This document shows positions 35,803 to 47,049 of a stretch of 64,000 bases of DNA, in pieces. The stretch is from Typhlomys cinereus (Eukaryota > Chordata > Mammalia > Rodentia > Platacanthomyidae), in contig JALPQD010000044.1 of NCBI GenBank assembly GCA_023101885.1, forward strand, positions 9,143,565 to 9,207,564. The letters are read 5' to 3'. The notes under the pieces are model-generated. The model saw nothing but the letters and a program-made list of their open reading frames with translations, was not told where the DNA came from and ran no database searches. The stretch's first letter is position 1. Each line of letters begins with the position of its first letter. The translations under genes and the position numbers were made by a program.

Positions 35803-35850
<48 letters not shown>
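35735..35850. repeat. Duplicated unit with (TG)n runs
   Basis: The motif CCAGTTTTGCTCCT plus a (TG)n run occurs twice in tandem, at about 35739 and 35786, with period about 47 bp. The second TG run is longer. The frames here are simple-repeat artefacts. Confidence 0.85.
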
Positions 35851-36078
35851 TCGCATATATTTATATGCATGTGCATACATGTAGAACCAAAAGTCAAACT
35901 CAGTTGCCATTCCTCAGATGCAGTTCACACATTTTTTTTTAGACAGGGTCAGTGAGCCCTGGGGATTACATTTGGATATTTGTTCCTGTCTAGTATTGAC
36001 ATTAAAAGCATGACTTTTTAAATTCTGGATTTTGGAAGTGGGACTAAGTTTTTCATCAGGCAAAGCAAGCATTTTACC

Positions 36079-36458
36079 AAATAAGCTTGCTACATCATAA
36101 TTGGACTTTGCATGCCCTGCGCAATGTCCAACACACTATTAACCCCACAAAGTCTAGCATTTGCTAAAGGCACTAGGATCCTTAGAGGCAAGGAATCGTC
36201 AGCCACAATAGTGTTCCTATGCTTAAGGGGAACACAGGAAAGGGTTCAGGGAAATGCCACTGGGTCCTTGTACGTCATCGGAGAGGAGGACCCAGAGGAG
36301 AGTTTGGCATGCACATTAAAGGATACTCCGGGGATGGGAGGGAGAGGCACTGGGGAATGGGGAGGGAGGGGGGAGGGGAGGGGGGCACAGAGCGGTAGAA
36401 GTTGGAGGGAGGAGGGGACCAGTGTATGAGTGGAAATAAAAAAAAATAAGCTTGCTAC
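36079..36458 (+). mobile_element. 5'-truncated L1 (3' UTR) with 15-bp duplications
   Basis: AAATAAGCTTGCTAC at 36079-36093 is repeated exactly at 36444-36458. The insert (36094-36443) is only the last 350 bp of a younger-type L1: GACTTTGCATGCCCTGCG, then the polypurine tract (36340-36420), then a short tail. The usual CTACCTATTAAGTTT segment before the tail is reduced to GTATGAGTGGAAAT. Confidence 0.9.
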
Positions 36459-36499
36459 CTGAATTTTGCTTTTTTGTAATATGGATCTGCCTGAATAAC

Positions 36500-37050
36500 T
36501 AAACTTAAAAGGCTTTGCAGCACCAATTAAGAAAGAAACTGAATATTCATATACTGCTAATAAGAATGATAGTGGCCTAGCCATTTTATAAAAAAATGTG
36601 TGGTATACTCTGGTCAAGCTAATATATATGTGTGTGTGTAGAATATATATGTATATATATATTATTCTACAAGTTAGCAAAATCTGGCTAGTATTTACCA
36701 AAGAGAAATAATGGCTATGTTTGCCATAATATTCCCACACAATACAGTTCTATACTTTTTATCATAATAACCATTAATTGAGGAAAATTGTAGTTTTCAA
36801 TAGGAAATGGTACAATACAATGTGGTATAGGTAATTCATGAAATTCTATATAACAATGAAAAAATAATAAAAGTACATATATATATATATGTTCAACATG
36901 TCAGGACATCTCATATACATGATGTTAAATGGAAACGCTCATTCATATACTGCATGACTCTTCTGACAGAGAGCTTAGAAACATTCAGAATAAATGTGTA
37001 ATGTTTTGAGGTCAGAGGAAGTTCTATTTCTAGGTCATTTACCAGACACA
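36500..37050 (+). repeat. Ancient mammalian L1 ORF2 C-terminal fragment
   Basis: ACTGCTAATAAGAATGATA, TTTACCAAAGAGAAATAATGG, ACAATACAATGTGGTATAGG and ACTGCATGACTCTTCTGAC follow the order of L1M ORF2 near its 3' end. Diverged. Confidence 0.55.
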
Positions 37051-37867
37051 TCAAAACCTTTCTGAGAAATGGAAATGCTCTATACCTTAATTAAGACGAT
37101 TGGCTGCTTTAGTGCATGTCAGGGGTAGATCTTCATCAAGTAATGATTTATATATTTGCTGGACATAATGATTTTCACAACTGAAGTGAAATAAAGTTAG
37201 CCTTTGAGAATGGAGCATTCAGTTTGTAAACTCATCTCTCTTAAAATAATAGTTTGATGAGAGTAAAGTGTGTGTTGTTTGGGGGAGTATGCAGCATTTT
37301 CTTTGTGTTCGGTAGTCTTGGTGAGAGGTGGTCCTGTTATCCTGCTCTGTCAAGGTTCTATTCTTCATCCACTTCTTGCTGGCTGGTGGAGAACAGTAGG
37401 CAACCCTGAATGATGATGCATGTCAGCACTCTCTTTCTGAGTTTGTGGTGGACATTAATGGGACATGTCCAAACTGCCACAGAAAATTGATCTTAAACAT
37501 GACTTCCCACAAACAGCCCCCTTACTGCCACCATAAAATAATGCAATTTGGTATGGTCAGAAAGGCTCTTATTCTGGGAGAGTACAAATCCACTATTTTA
37601 TGAGCTATGACTCAGACTGAATTATTGTAATTTAATAAATGATACTTTTAAATCTGATGGAGTGTGGGGAGAACATTTGTCTGGAGAGAAAATAGGGAGG
37701 AAAGGATGCTTAAGTCAGAGATCTCAGCTTTTCTTCCTGTTAGTCCCAGCTTCCATTTTCATCCTCAGATAACCCTCTGAATATGACACTTAGGATGTGC
37801 ATCCAGACAAGAGAATAATCATCTAAAGTTTTCCTGGTGTTTGTCTAAGGATTAAGAGTACTACTTG
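37051..37867. other. Gene-less stretch
   Basis: Nothing recognised. Confidence 0.4.
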
Positions 37868-38060
37868 CACTGGGGCCAGTGTGATGACTCCTGGAGTCAC
37901 TTGCTGCACAAGTTCAACAACCAATATTCCATCCCCAGAATACACACAAAAGTGGAAAAGAGAGAACTTTCTCCAAAAAATTGTCCTTTAGTCTCCATGA
38001 GCAAGACATACCATGCATCCTCACGTATCATAAACTACTACTAATAAAACAACAACAGCA
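37868..38060 (+). repeat. B3-like SINE
   Basis: GGGGCCAGTGTGATGACTCC, ATTCCATCCCCAGAATACAC, TTAGTCTCCATGAGCA and a TAATAAAA tail follow the order of a B3 element. The B box is damaged. Confidence 0.5.
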
Positions 38061-38199
38061 AGTCCTACCTACCTTGTGGACTGTAGAAATCCTCATGGTA
38101 TGTTTTCATCATACTACTTTCTTTTCTTAAGCAAGTGGAATTATGAGAAAGGCGTAAAAATATTTTCATCAATGTGACAAAATAAGACCTTAGAGACCA

Positions 38200-38580
38200 T
38201 ATTTTTCTTGTCAAAAGTCTTAGTCAATGGCTACTTAGTCTATTGCTGTACAGCCATGAAAAGACATGATACCTTGTTGGAAAAGAAATATTAGAGCTGA
38301 GCTGACCACTTCCTAGTAAGCAGAGAAAAAATAAGGACTACATGTCTACAAGAATATTCTCACTGTGACTTAGTTCTTCCAACCTGCTCCACTTTAGAGA
38401 GCATGGTTCCTACCATCTCTCATTAATATCATCATATTACAAAGTTGTTAGTGGATCCATTCACTGTTGAGGTCAGAGTCCTCTTCAACCAATCATTTCC
38501 CAAAGTTTAACAGTTAGAAAGCAGATCTATATACTGAGACTTTTGTTCAGACATAACCAATCATGCTGGGCACAAGAACA
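38200..38580. repeat. Possible old LTR-like mid-repeat
   Basis: CTATTGCTGTACAGCCATG-AAAAGACATGATACC and the later pattern look like a common rodent mid-repeat. Assignment is weak. Confidence 0.3.
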
Positions 38581-39035
38581 AGATACTTGGAGGAGCAGGA
38601 CAATAATGGTCCAGAAAATAAGGAAGATAAAAGGACAATGACACAGTTTTCTCTTCTCACCTGGCTTTGCTCCAGATTAGCTATAACTCTGGCAATCAAC
38701 TAAGCAATGAGTCATGGTAAATAGACCCAATATGTGAATCTACTGCCTTATATCATGTGATCTATGAGATATCTAATATAAACATAAATCAAATGAATAA
38801 GCAAATATAGACAGCATATGACCATGAAATGAAGTAAAAGGAGACAGGAGTTGGCAAATGGTTAAGTATAAAAGCTGGAAGAGTTATAGATGAAAATGAC
38901 CACATTGGGACCCCCACAAAGAAGCATGTCCATGTTAGCCTCATTTCCCAGTGAGACTGGGTAAAATACAGAATATAAAAGCTGCAGCTGCTTTTAAACT
39001 CTCCATAACCCATCCCAACACCTGAAGAAAATAAA
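38581..39035. other. Gene-less stretch
   Basis: Nothing recognised. Confidence 0.35.
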
Positions 39036-39435
39036 AGGTTTAATGTGGAAGATTTATTTTAGCTCATGGTTTCAGAAATGTCAATCCAATGTTGATGCAA
39101 TCTATGACTTGGACCAGAGACAAGGCAGAATATCATGAGGACAGAACGGCATGGCAGAGACTTCATCTCTCAGTAGACAGAAGACAGAGAGAAATAACAG
39201 AAAAGGGCAATGGCTTCAAAGCTATGCAGTCAGAAACCTATAACCTCCAATGAGGCCAATTCTGCCACAATTCTAATGCCTCTAATTATATATTGAAATT
39301 TTGAAGACTTCATTAATATTTAAATCATTAATTAAGTCAAAACTCTCATGATTTAATAACTTCTGGACAGTCCTTCACATAATCATCTGGGGTACTTTGT
39401 TAATTTTTTTGGTGTTCCTTAAGACAATCTAGGTG
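39036..39435. repeat. Possible old LTR (MaLR-like)
   Basis: AGATTTATTTTAGCTCATGGTTTCAG followed by GAATATCATGAGG and CGGCATGGCAGAG resembles a reversed MaLR-type LTR. Diverged and not certain. Confidence 0.35.
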
Positions 39436-39617
39436 GCAATCAAGATTAATTCCATATGGGTTATAAGAATTTCAAGAGGAGAGAATCAATGTGAGTTCTC
39501 TAATACACTAAAGTATTCTAATTAAACCAAACAGATTTTTGAACAGAGGCTAGAAATCAAACTTCTTGGGACACCAATTAAGTTTTTAAATTAAAAGATG
39601 GAAATAAATTAGACATG

Positions 39618-39755
39618 AACACATATGCTTATGATCTTAGAATCCAGAAAATAGGAGTCAAAGGATAATGAGCTGAAGGCTTGCCTTAGCTACATAGCAG
39701 ATACAGGGCAAGACTGGACTACACAAGAACTTGTTAAAAATAAACAAATAACCTG
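39618..39755 (+). repeat. B1-type SINE
   Basis: ACACATATGCTTATGATCTTAG, then TTGCCTTAGCTACATAGCAG, GGCAAGACTGGACTAC and an A-rich AACAAAT tail match the B1 order. Old copy. Confidence 0.55.
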
Positions 39756-40669
39756 TAGAGGTTTATACTGGGAAAATGAACAATAATGCTAAGATAAGCA
39801 GGGGTAGATGGGTGAGGGAGACCTATGGGGACTGCTCCTATTCATCCATTAGACCATAGAGGTGAGAACATTGTCAGGATGTGGAGGTTCTCTGCTTGGC
39901 CTCTTCTCTTATGAGATCATGTTACATTTGGACCCTTTCTTATGAGGCTTCATGGACAGAGTCGTACATCTACTTTTAGATAAGTTCCCTTTGTCTAACC
40001 TTGCATTTAAATATGCAAGAAACTGTTTCATTCACTACTGTTAATGTGGGGCTATAGCTTAGATACAGAACACAATAATTTTCCCTGATAATCTCTGAAA
40101 ACTTGCCGGGGGTGTGAAGTAGCTCCACTCTTTTTAAGGTTACTTTGAGGACTTTGTGGATGAAATTTAAGAAGGGTCAAATGGAGAAAGCCCTTCTGGG
40201 GAATCAGAGACCATAAATAAATCTATGTTCTGCTCCCTAATGACTCTGTTACTCACTCTGCTGTCTTTGCTAAGTATGGGCAGAGATAATGGGCTGTAGA
40301 CGTGGTATGTGTGACACATCTTAGATCAGAACAGGATGTTTGAAATTGGACCCATTATGTTCTAAATTGCCACTGCTGAGAAGAGCAAGTTTCCACATCT
40401 CTGTGTAATGGCACAGGGTGCATAGGACCAGTGTACTGTGGTTCAACTTGAACACCTGTTCACTTATCTTCAGTGTTTGTAGGCCCAGCCAGGCCTAAGA
40501 AGGCTGTTAGCAAACAAGTAGGCAAAAAACCTGCTAGGTGGCAGGAATGAATTGTTGGCACCTGGCTATCTAGTTAGGCCAGTTGTAATGCACTGATGTA
40601 ACTAAAATGGAAATTATTTTCAGAGAAATCACTTCTTAAAGCTTTAGTGGACATTTTGCATGTGAATGA
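39756..40669. other. Gene-less stretch
   Basis: No gene. An unassigned repeat cannot be excluded at 39830-40320. Confidence 0.35.
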
Positions 40670-40799
40670 GACAGAAGAGCAAGTAGGAAAGACAGAGCCT
40701 GGGAAACCCTATAGCAAAGTAAAATAGGAGGTAGAGCAATTCAAGATGATTCCCAAAGTCACCCTTGGACCTCCACAGTCACACACAGTGCCTTCTGAT

Positions 40800-40844
<45 letters not shown>

Positions 40845-40848
40845 TATC
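40670..40848 (+). repeat. Old-type SINE, 5'-truncated
   Basis: The body GACAGAGCCTGGGAAACCC, CAATTCAAGATGATTCCC, CACAGTGCCTTCTGATGCAC and a (CA)n run of about 42 bp are present. The tRNA-like head is absent. Confidence 0.75.
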
Positions 40849-41060
40849 AGATTTTGGTCAAAATAATGAACCATTGCTGAATTAGTCATGTTAACCATAT
40901 TATTGTTAACCACTTTATTATTAACTAATTCTCTTTCCATTCCATAATCCCTCCCATGATACAGTAGAACATTTATTAGTCATCTTTCCTTAGGGTTTTT
41001 TTGAATATAAGAATGTCTCAGTATTTGGTGACCTAGTCAGATATAGAAGTCCTGACAAAA

Positions 41061-41151
41061 AACTAGAAAGATGGCTCAGGTTTAAGACTCTGCCTTGCAA
41101 ATAGAAGGTTCTAAATTCAGATCTCAGGTCCCATATAAAAACAACAGGAAG
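41061..41151 (+). repeat. Old-type SINE, head half (split by L1)
   Basis: AGAAAGATGGCTCAGG and AATTCAGATCTCAGGTCCC form the tRNA-like head. The element stops near AACAGGAAGATAG and resumes after the L1 at about 41851. Confidence 0.75.
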
Positions 41152-41850
41152 ATAGTTTTCATTGTGTCCCAGAGAGAGGAGGTGACCTTCGATACCAATC
41201 GGGATGCAGCCAAGGGCAGTGCAGAAATAGCAAAACTAAAAACAACAACAAACCATAATTCAGAACACCGTAGACCCTACATTAGTCACCTGGAATCAGA
41301 CCAGCCAAATCTCTCTTCATCCTAAAGCTCAGGGAACCTTGCGAAAGAGGGGGCAGCAAGATTGTAAGAGCTTAAAGATAGGGAGGATCAGCAATATGCA
41401 AGATACTCCACAGAACTTAGGGCTGCAGCAGCCAGGATTAGAGTTTGCCTGATCTGCACAACAGCTGACATGTCAACAACCCTCCAAAGTCTAGCATGGA
41501 TCACAGAGGAGAAGGTTTCAGGCAGTAGGATCCTTAGAGGCAAGTGATTAAGCAGTCATAATATAGTTCCCATGCTAAAGGGGAGCCCAAGAAGAGGCTC
41601 TGGGCTATGCCACTGAGTCCTGAACCCTCACTACAGTGGACGATTCAGAAGGAGGTTTGGCTTTCACATAAAAGGATGCTCTAAGGGATGGGAATAAGGA
41701 AAGGGGAGGCATGGGGAGAGGGGAGTGGGGTGAAAGAAAGGGGAAAAGGGGGGAAGTGCAATGGGGGACGACTGGGGAGGGGAAGAGGGGAGGAGTTGAG
41801 CTTGTATGATTAGGAAAAAAAAAATAAAATGTGGGAGGAAAAAAATCAGA
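41152..41850 (+). mobile_element. 5'-truncated L1 3' UTR, intermediate lineage, inserted in a SINE
   Basis: It has the 3' UTR of the lineage seen at 26690-27690: GGGCAGCAAGATTGTAAGAG, GTTGAGCTTGTATGATTAGG, then AAAATGTGGGAGGAAAAAAA. The polypurine tract is at 41690-41800. Flanking ACAGGAAGATA and TCAGAAGGATT may be a diverged duplication of the SINE. Confidence 0.8.
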
Positions 41851-41980
41851 AGGATTCTGATGGGTGGAGCCTGAGAAATCCCAGAACAAAGCAAGAAGGA
41901 AGGAAAAGCAATCCAGGATGATTCCTGAAATCATCCTTGGTCTTCTGCAGGGACACACAGTGCGCACACACACACACACA

Positions 41981-42024
<44 letters not shown>

Positions 42025-42025
42025 A
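41851..42025 (+). repeat. Old-type SINE, tail half
   Basis: GATGGGTGGAGCCTGAGAAA, GAACAAAGCAAGAAGGAAGG, CAATCCAGGATGATTCC and a (CA)n run complete the SINE begun at 41061. Confidence 0.75.
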
Positions 42026-42079
42026 AAGATTTTTTTTAAAAAAATTAAGAAAAAATGTTTATTAAAAAAAAGAAGTCAA

Positions 42080-42526
42080 CGATATGAAGATACTCCATAC
42101 AAGTTAGAGCCGAAGTAATCATAATAGGACTTTGCATGACCTGCGCAATGACCAACATATCATTGAACCCCCAAAGTCTAGCATGGATCACAGGCACTAG
42201 GATCCTTAGAGGCAAGGGATTAACAGCCACAGTAGTGTTCCTATACTGAAGGAGAACACAAAAAAGTGCTCTAGGCAATGCTACTGAGTCCTTACACCTC
42301 ATCAGAGAGGAGGACCCAGAGGGAAATTTGACATGCACACTAAAGGATGCTCCAGGAATAGGTAGGGGGAGGTGGCAGGGGAGGTGGCACTGGGAGAAAG
42401 TGAGGGAGGGGGGAAAGGAAGGGGAAAAGAGGGGAGGAAACAAGGGGATCCAGGGAGGGGTGGAAGGATCCAGGGAGGGTTGGAGGGAGGGAGGGGAATG
42501 GGGAATGGAAGAAATAAAAAAAAGAA
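42080..42526 (+). mobile_element. 5'-truncated L1 (3' UTR only)
   Basis: GAAGATACTCCATACAAGTT leads into 3' UTR sequence of the younger branch and a long polypurine tract (42360-42515) that contains a local GGATCCAGGGAGGG duplication. It ends in AGAAATAAAAAAAAG. AAAAAAAAGAAG on both sides is a likely but low-complexity duplication. Confidence 0.8.
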
Positions 42527-42795
42527 GCCCTGATAAAGTATCTAAGAGAGTTATTTCTATTTCACCGATAGTTTTTTGTTTATTTGGTTTTCACGAGTAA
42601 TCTGGAGTTGGGGCAGGAGGCTCAGAATGGCAAAGTATTATTTCTGTAACCTCTCTTACCAGTGCAAACCAGAATATAACTCTTGCCCATGCATCAGTAT
42701 TTAGCTAGAAAAGGTCGTGCTTATCTAGTGGTCATTAGAGAGTAGACAGTGTTAGCTGTCTAGGTTATAGAACATGAGTTCAGCTTGCCCTGCTT

Positions 42796-43121
42796 AAGAA
42801 TGGGTTGTCAGGCTGGAGAGGTGGCTCAGGAGTTAAGGCAGTTAAGGCGGAGGGTCCTGAGTTCGGATCGCAGATCCCACATATAGACGCCAGGCGGAAG
42901 CGGGGGCGACCTGCGCTTCTGGTCCTGGTAGGGCGGAGTCTGTGAATCCCGGGGCAGAAGGAGGTGGAGGCGTCCGTGGTTCTACACATACACAGATACA
43001 CAGATACACACACACACACAGACACACACATGCACGCGCACATACACATGCACATGCGCACAGTTGAATAAATAATAATAATAAAAAAATAAAAATAAAG
43101 ATTTTAAAAGAATGGGTTGTC
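42796..43121 (+). repeat. Young SINE (subfamily a) with 14-bp duplications
   Basis: AAGAATGGGTTGTC at 42796-42809 is repeated exactly at 43108-43121. The SINE (42810-43107) has the GGCTGGAGAGGTGGCTCAGG head, a B box with one change, a CpG-rich body, (CA)n and the GTTGAATAAATAATAATAATAA tail. A short GTTAAGGCA duplication lies in the head and part of the body end is deleted. Confidence 0.9.
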
Positions 43122-44004
43122 CAAGTGAAGATTTTAGGATTATTACATAAACAATCTTGTGTTTGACCCCTGATCTCCAGAATATTTTTAAGTCCAAGAG
43201 AGATGAGCTATCAAGTGTAAAGTAATAACAACGAAGTTTCTCAAAGTCTGTTATCCAAGATTATATTTTGCAAAAAAAAACCCCAAAAACGTGGTATTGT
43301 TTTTATTCCCAAGGAAAGAACTAAGTTGCTGGTCTGTCCAAGTGTTTGGAGAACAGAGATGGGAACAATTAAGTTTTAGACACAGTTACTAACTGTGAGA
43401 ATGTGCCTGGGATTTCCCATATTCCTGTCTCTTTTCCTCAAAGAATGTGAGAGGATGTAGGAGGCTATGAAAAGAAAGATAGGTGTGTGTTTGGGTATTT
43501 GTGGTGTTGAATGATGAAACACAACAAAGTGAAGGCAATATAAGGACCAGGTCCTATATAGAACAACCAAGGTCTATGCTGAGAGACGTTCTCAAGTATG
43601 AGTTCTGCTTCTAATATCCTAGCATATCACTGAGTACTGTGTGTGCAGCAGGCAAGCTATGGCCTTTACATAGTACTCTGCTCTCTTTCTCTTTTTCAGG
43701 CTGCTTTGACTGTACCTGCTGTACCTGCTAAGTCTCTGACATGTTCATTGCTTTCTCTTGCCTCTGATGCCCCATGTAAGATCACTTCTCTTTTAGAAAA
43801 TCATGGAAATTCTTTCTTTATTTAAAAAAATTACCAATTACTTTTCCCTTTCTTTGAAAAGAAAGAACAAGGTGTTTGAAATTACACCTATATTTCATTT
43901 TTAATTTGAAAAAAAACTAAAAAAAAAACCCTATCATCTCATTTTTTCCCTGAAAAGAAACTTCTAAGGAAATGGAGTGTGTGTTGTACTACTAGCTGGT
44001 ATTT
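43122..44004. other. Gene-less stretch
   Basis: Nothing recognised. Confidence 0.4.
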
Positions 44005-44324
44005 AATAAGTTGTCACCTTGGGGGCTGGAGAGGTGGCTCAGGGGTTAAGCCTCCGCCTTGCAGGCGGAAGGTCCCGAGTTCGGATCCCAGATCCCACGT
44101 ATAGACGCCAGACGGAAGCGGGGGTGGCCTGCGCTTCTGGTCCTGGTAGGGCAGAGCCTGTGAATCCCGGGGCAGAAGGAGGTGGAGGCGTCCATGGTGG
44201 TTCGCGAATTCGTCCGTGGTTCTACACACACATACACACACACACAGACACGCGCGCGCACATACACACAGTTGAATAAATAATAATAAAAAAAAAATTA
44301 AAAAAAAAATAAGTTGTCACCTTG
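44005..44324 (+). repeat. Young SINE (subfamily a), best-preserved copy, 17-bp duplications
   Basis: AATAAGTTGTCACCTTG is exact at 44005-44021 and 44308-44324. The SINE (44022-44307) has an A-box region TGGCTCAGGGG (about 44035) and a B-box GAGTTCGGATCCC (44077-44089), the two parts of an internal RNA polymerase III promoter. A CpG-rich body follows with GGTAGGGCAGAGCCTGTGAA and GCGAATTCGTCCGTGG, then (CA)n and GTTGAATAAATAATAATAAA. Overlapping AATAAA motifs in the tail are typical of the T+ class of mammalian SINEs. Confidence 0.92.
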
Positions 44325-45216
44325 TAATCAAACACTCCCTAACTCTCATCTCTTTGGAATAATGAACATTTATTTGCTGTTCATGGACCAACAAACAGTG
44401 GATCATAGCTATAGATGTTGTGCAGTACCTAAGCAAAGTTACCTCTCAGTTTTATGGCAGAAATTAAGCAACCACACTTTCTTTATTGAGTTCTTGAGAA
44501 TTTGATGAGATGTGATGTTTGCTACTTGGACTTACATTCAACGGGCAATGTGTGGTGAATTATAATGCTTCTTCAGGGAACAGAATTACTGTTTTATAGG
44601 AAAAGGAGTACAAATGAAAATGATGAAAACTGTCACAATTTAACCCTCTTACAAATGCTAGTTTTTAAGAACTCTAATGTGTGTGGCATTCTCTGGCTCT
44701 TTGAAGAAAAATAAATGTCAGTCTCATCAAAAAACAATGTCAAATTTCAGGGTCTTGAGATAGCTTTCAAGTAATCTATATTGGTTCCTTTTTACTAGAA
44801 GGCATAGAAAGTTGACTTGGTTGACAGGGTACTTTTGAGAAATACTTTGACTTGGAATGAGAAAGTGACATCAGGAACATTCTATTCTAATTGCACTGTT
44901 GGAATTCTAAAATACTCAGGACATGCATAGAGTGCTTACTAGATAGGCATAGAGATGCCTACTGGTAGACCATCTCTTGTGGTGTATATTCTCTTGTAGC
45001 AGGTCTTCAAAAGGATGCTCTGTGTGACTGTGATTCATGTCTCCAATCTTCTGCCTCCTGAGATCCATCATATTTCATCTTCCTTTTTGATCACAGTGGA
45101 ATAGGGCATCAAACAAACACTCTTTCTCTGGAGGATAATTAAATGTTATCAGGCCTTAAATTACTTTAAGTATCAAATAGCTTTATTGACAGTACAACTT
45201 GCTCAAGATCTATTTT
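44325..45216. other. Gene-less stretch
   Basis: Nothing recognised. Confidence 0.4.
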
Positions 45217-45659
45217 ACCAAGTGCTGGAGAGGATGTGGAGAGAGGGGAACTCTCCTACATTGCTGGTGGGAATGCAGGCTCATACAACCACTCTGGTGA
45301 GACATCTGGCGATTCTTAAAGAAGTTAAAGATTGAAATGCCATATGACCCTGCTATTCCACTTTTGGGAATAAACCCCCATACAGCAAAAATTCACCTCG
45401 ATAGCACAAGCATGACCATGTTCATAGCAGCACTGTTTACAATAGCAACGTCATGGAATCAGCCCAAATGTCCAACAGTTGATGAGTGGATAAGGAAAAT
45501 GTGGTACATTTATACAATGGAATACTACTCAGCCATCAAAAATGATGAATTAATGCAATTTTCCGGGAAATGGATGGAATTAGAAACAATTATATTGAGT
45601 GAAGTACCCAGACACGGAAAATTAAGCACCGTATGTACTCCCTAATAGGTGGATCCTAG
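45217..45659 (+). pseudogene. L1 ORF2 C-terminal remnant
   Basis: This is the last ~145 codons of L1 ORF2, frameshifted by one missing base just before the end. It has no polymerase or endonuclease part and cannot be functional. Confidence 0.8.
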
Positions 45660-46455
45660 TACCAAACCCACTTAGAGACACTCAAAGACAAATCTCTGTA
45701 ATACCTACAGTAATTGTAAAGATTATAAACAGGAGGGATGGGAAAGGAGGGCCCCACCAGAAACAAGGAGAGAGGGGACCATGTTACAGCAGAGAAATTA
45801 GGCCACCATCAAGGACTGAAAGGAGTGACTTCCAATACCCATCAGGATGGAGCCAAGGGCATTGCAGGAGCAACAAAACTGAAAAAAAAAATCAACAAAC
45901 CAAAATTCAGAGACTCTATATCAACCACTTGGAACTGGGCCAGCCTAATCTCTCCCCATTCTGAAGCTCAGGGAAATTTGTGGAAGAGGGGCCGGTAAGA
46001 TTGTAAGAGCACAAGGATGGAAGGAGCAATGATATGCAAGATACTCCACACAAGTTAGGGCCGAAGCAATCATAATAGGACTTTGCATGACCTGCGCTAT
46101 GTCCAACACATTATTGACCCCACAAAGTCTAGCATGGACTAAAGACACTAGGATCCTTGGAGGCTAGGGACTGACAGTCATAGTAGTGTTCCTAAGCTTA
46201 AGGGGAACACAGGAAAGGGTTCTGGGAAATGCCCCTGGGTCCTTGCACCTCATCGGAGAGGAGGACCCAGAGGAGAGTTTGGCATGCACAATAAAGGATG
46301 CTCCAGGGATTGGGGGGGAGGCACTTGGGGATGGGAAAAGAGGGGGGAGAGGAGGGGAGGGGGGAGCAAGAGAGGGGGAGGTGGAGGGAGGGAGGGGACT
46401 GGTGTACCTGTTAAGTTTGTATGAGCAGAAATAATAATAAAAAATAAAAAAACTA
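45217..46455 (+). mobile_element. 5'-truncated younger L1, ORF2 end plus full 3' UTR
   Basis: It begins with AGTGCTGGAGAGGATGTGG. ORF2 C-terminal codons follow (RKMWYIYTMEYYSAIKND, KWMELETIILSEV) to a native TAG at 45657-45659. A 1-base loss near 45605 makes the visible frame end early at 45645. The 3' UTR (about 780 bp) has GGCCGGTAAGATTGTAAGAG, the polypurine tract (46310-46400) and AAGTTTGTATGAGCAGAAATAATAATAAA. It is a good reference for the 3' end of this lineage. Confidence 0.88.
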
Positions 46456-47049
46456 TTTTTGATTTTTTCTATGTGATTATGATGTGTAACTCATGATTAT
46501 TTGCAAATTATGTTCTACTTGTTATTTGATGTGCTCCAAGGTACACTGAGGTAACTGTAAGCGATCAGGATTACAAGAGTGAGTTCTTGATCTTAGCATG
46601 TTTTATATAATAAAACAACCTGATTGAGAACGACTTTGCTAGAGTTTGAATCTAGAATATCCTTTATATGTTACACGGTGCTATTGACAGGTAGTGAAGC
46701 CATAAGAAGTCTGGCGTTGGTGGGGAGTTTCAGTGATTGGAAATATAAGTTCAAGGATATTTGAAACTATGGTTACTTCTCCTGTCCTTTTTATTTCTGG
46801 CTTTGTTAGGTGAACAACAGCACTAGAAACATTCTGGTTTTCTTTAGCTTTCCAGTAGATATTGTATCAATAAAAATATGGGTCATTGTATATTTTCCAG
46901 AGTCAGTCACAGGTTTAGAATTGCCTCTTTGTAGGGATTGGAGGGGAAAACTTTATGTTTAATCTTTTGACACCTCACAATTGGTCCATCTTTCTTTATT
47001 TGTTTACCAGGTGATTGTCATGATATGAAATGACCCCATAATATTATAA
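46456..47049. other. Gene-less stretch
   Basis: Nothing recognised. Confidence 0.4.

Noticed and set aside
35629..35955. His/Thr- and Val/Cys-rich frames
   Set aside because: They are translations of TG/CA runs. The same applies to frames at 12800-13278, 21704-22003, 41605-42021 and 49838-50200.
36246..36740. 164-codon minus-strand frame
   Set aside because: It runs across an L1 3' UTR and its target site into ancient L1 debris; it is a chance frame.
44035..44089. tRNA gene (A and B boxes)
   Set aside because: The boxes belong to the SINE head. Seven or more similar copies occur with duplications, and no intact cloverleaf or anticodon arm was evident.
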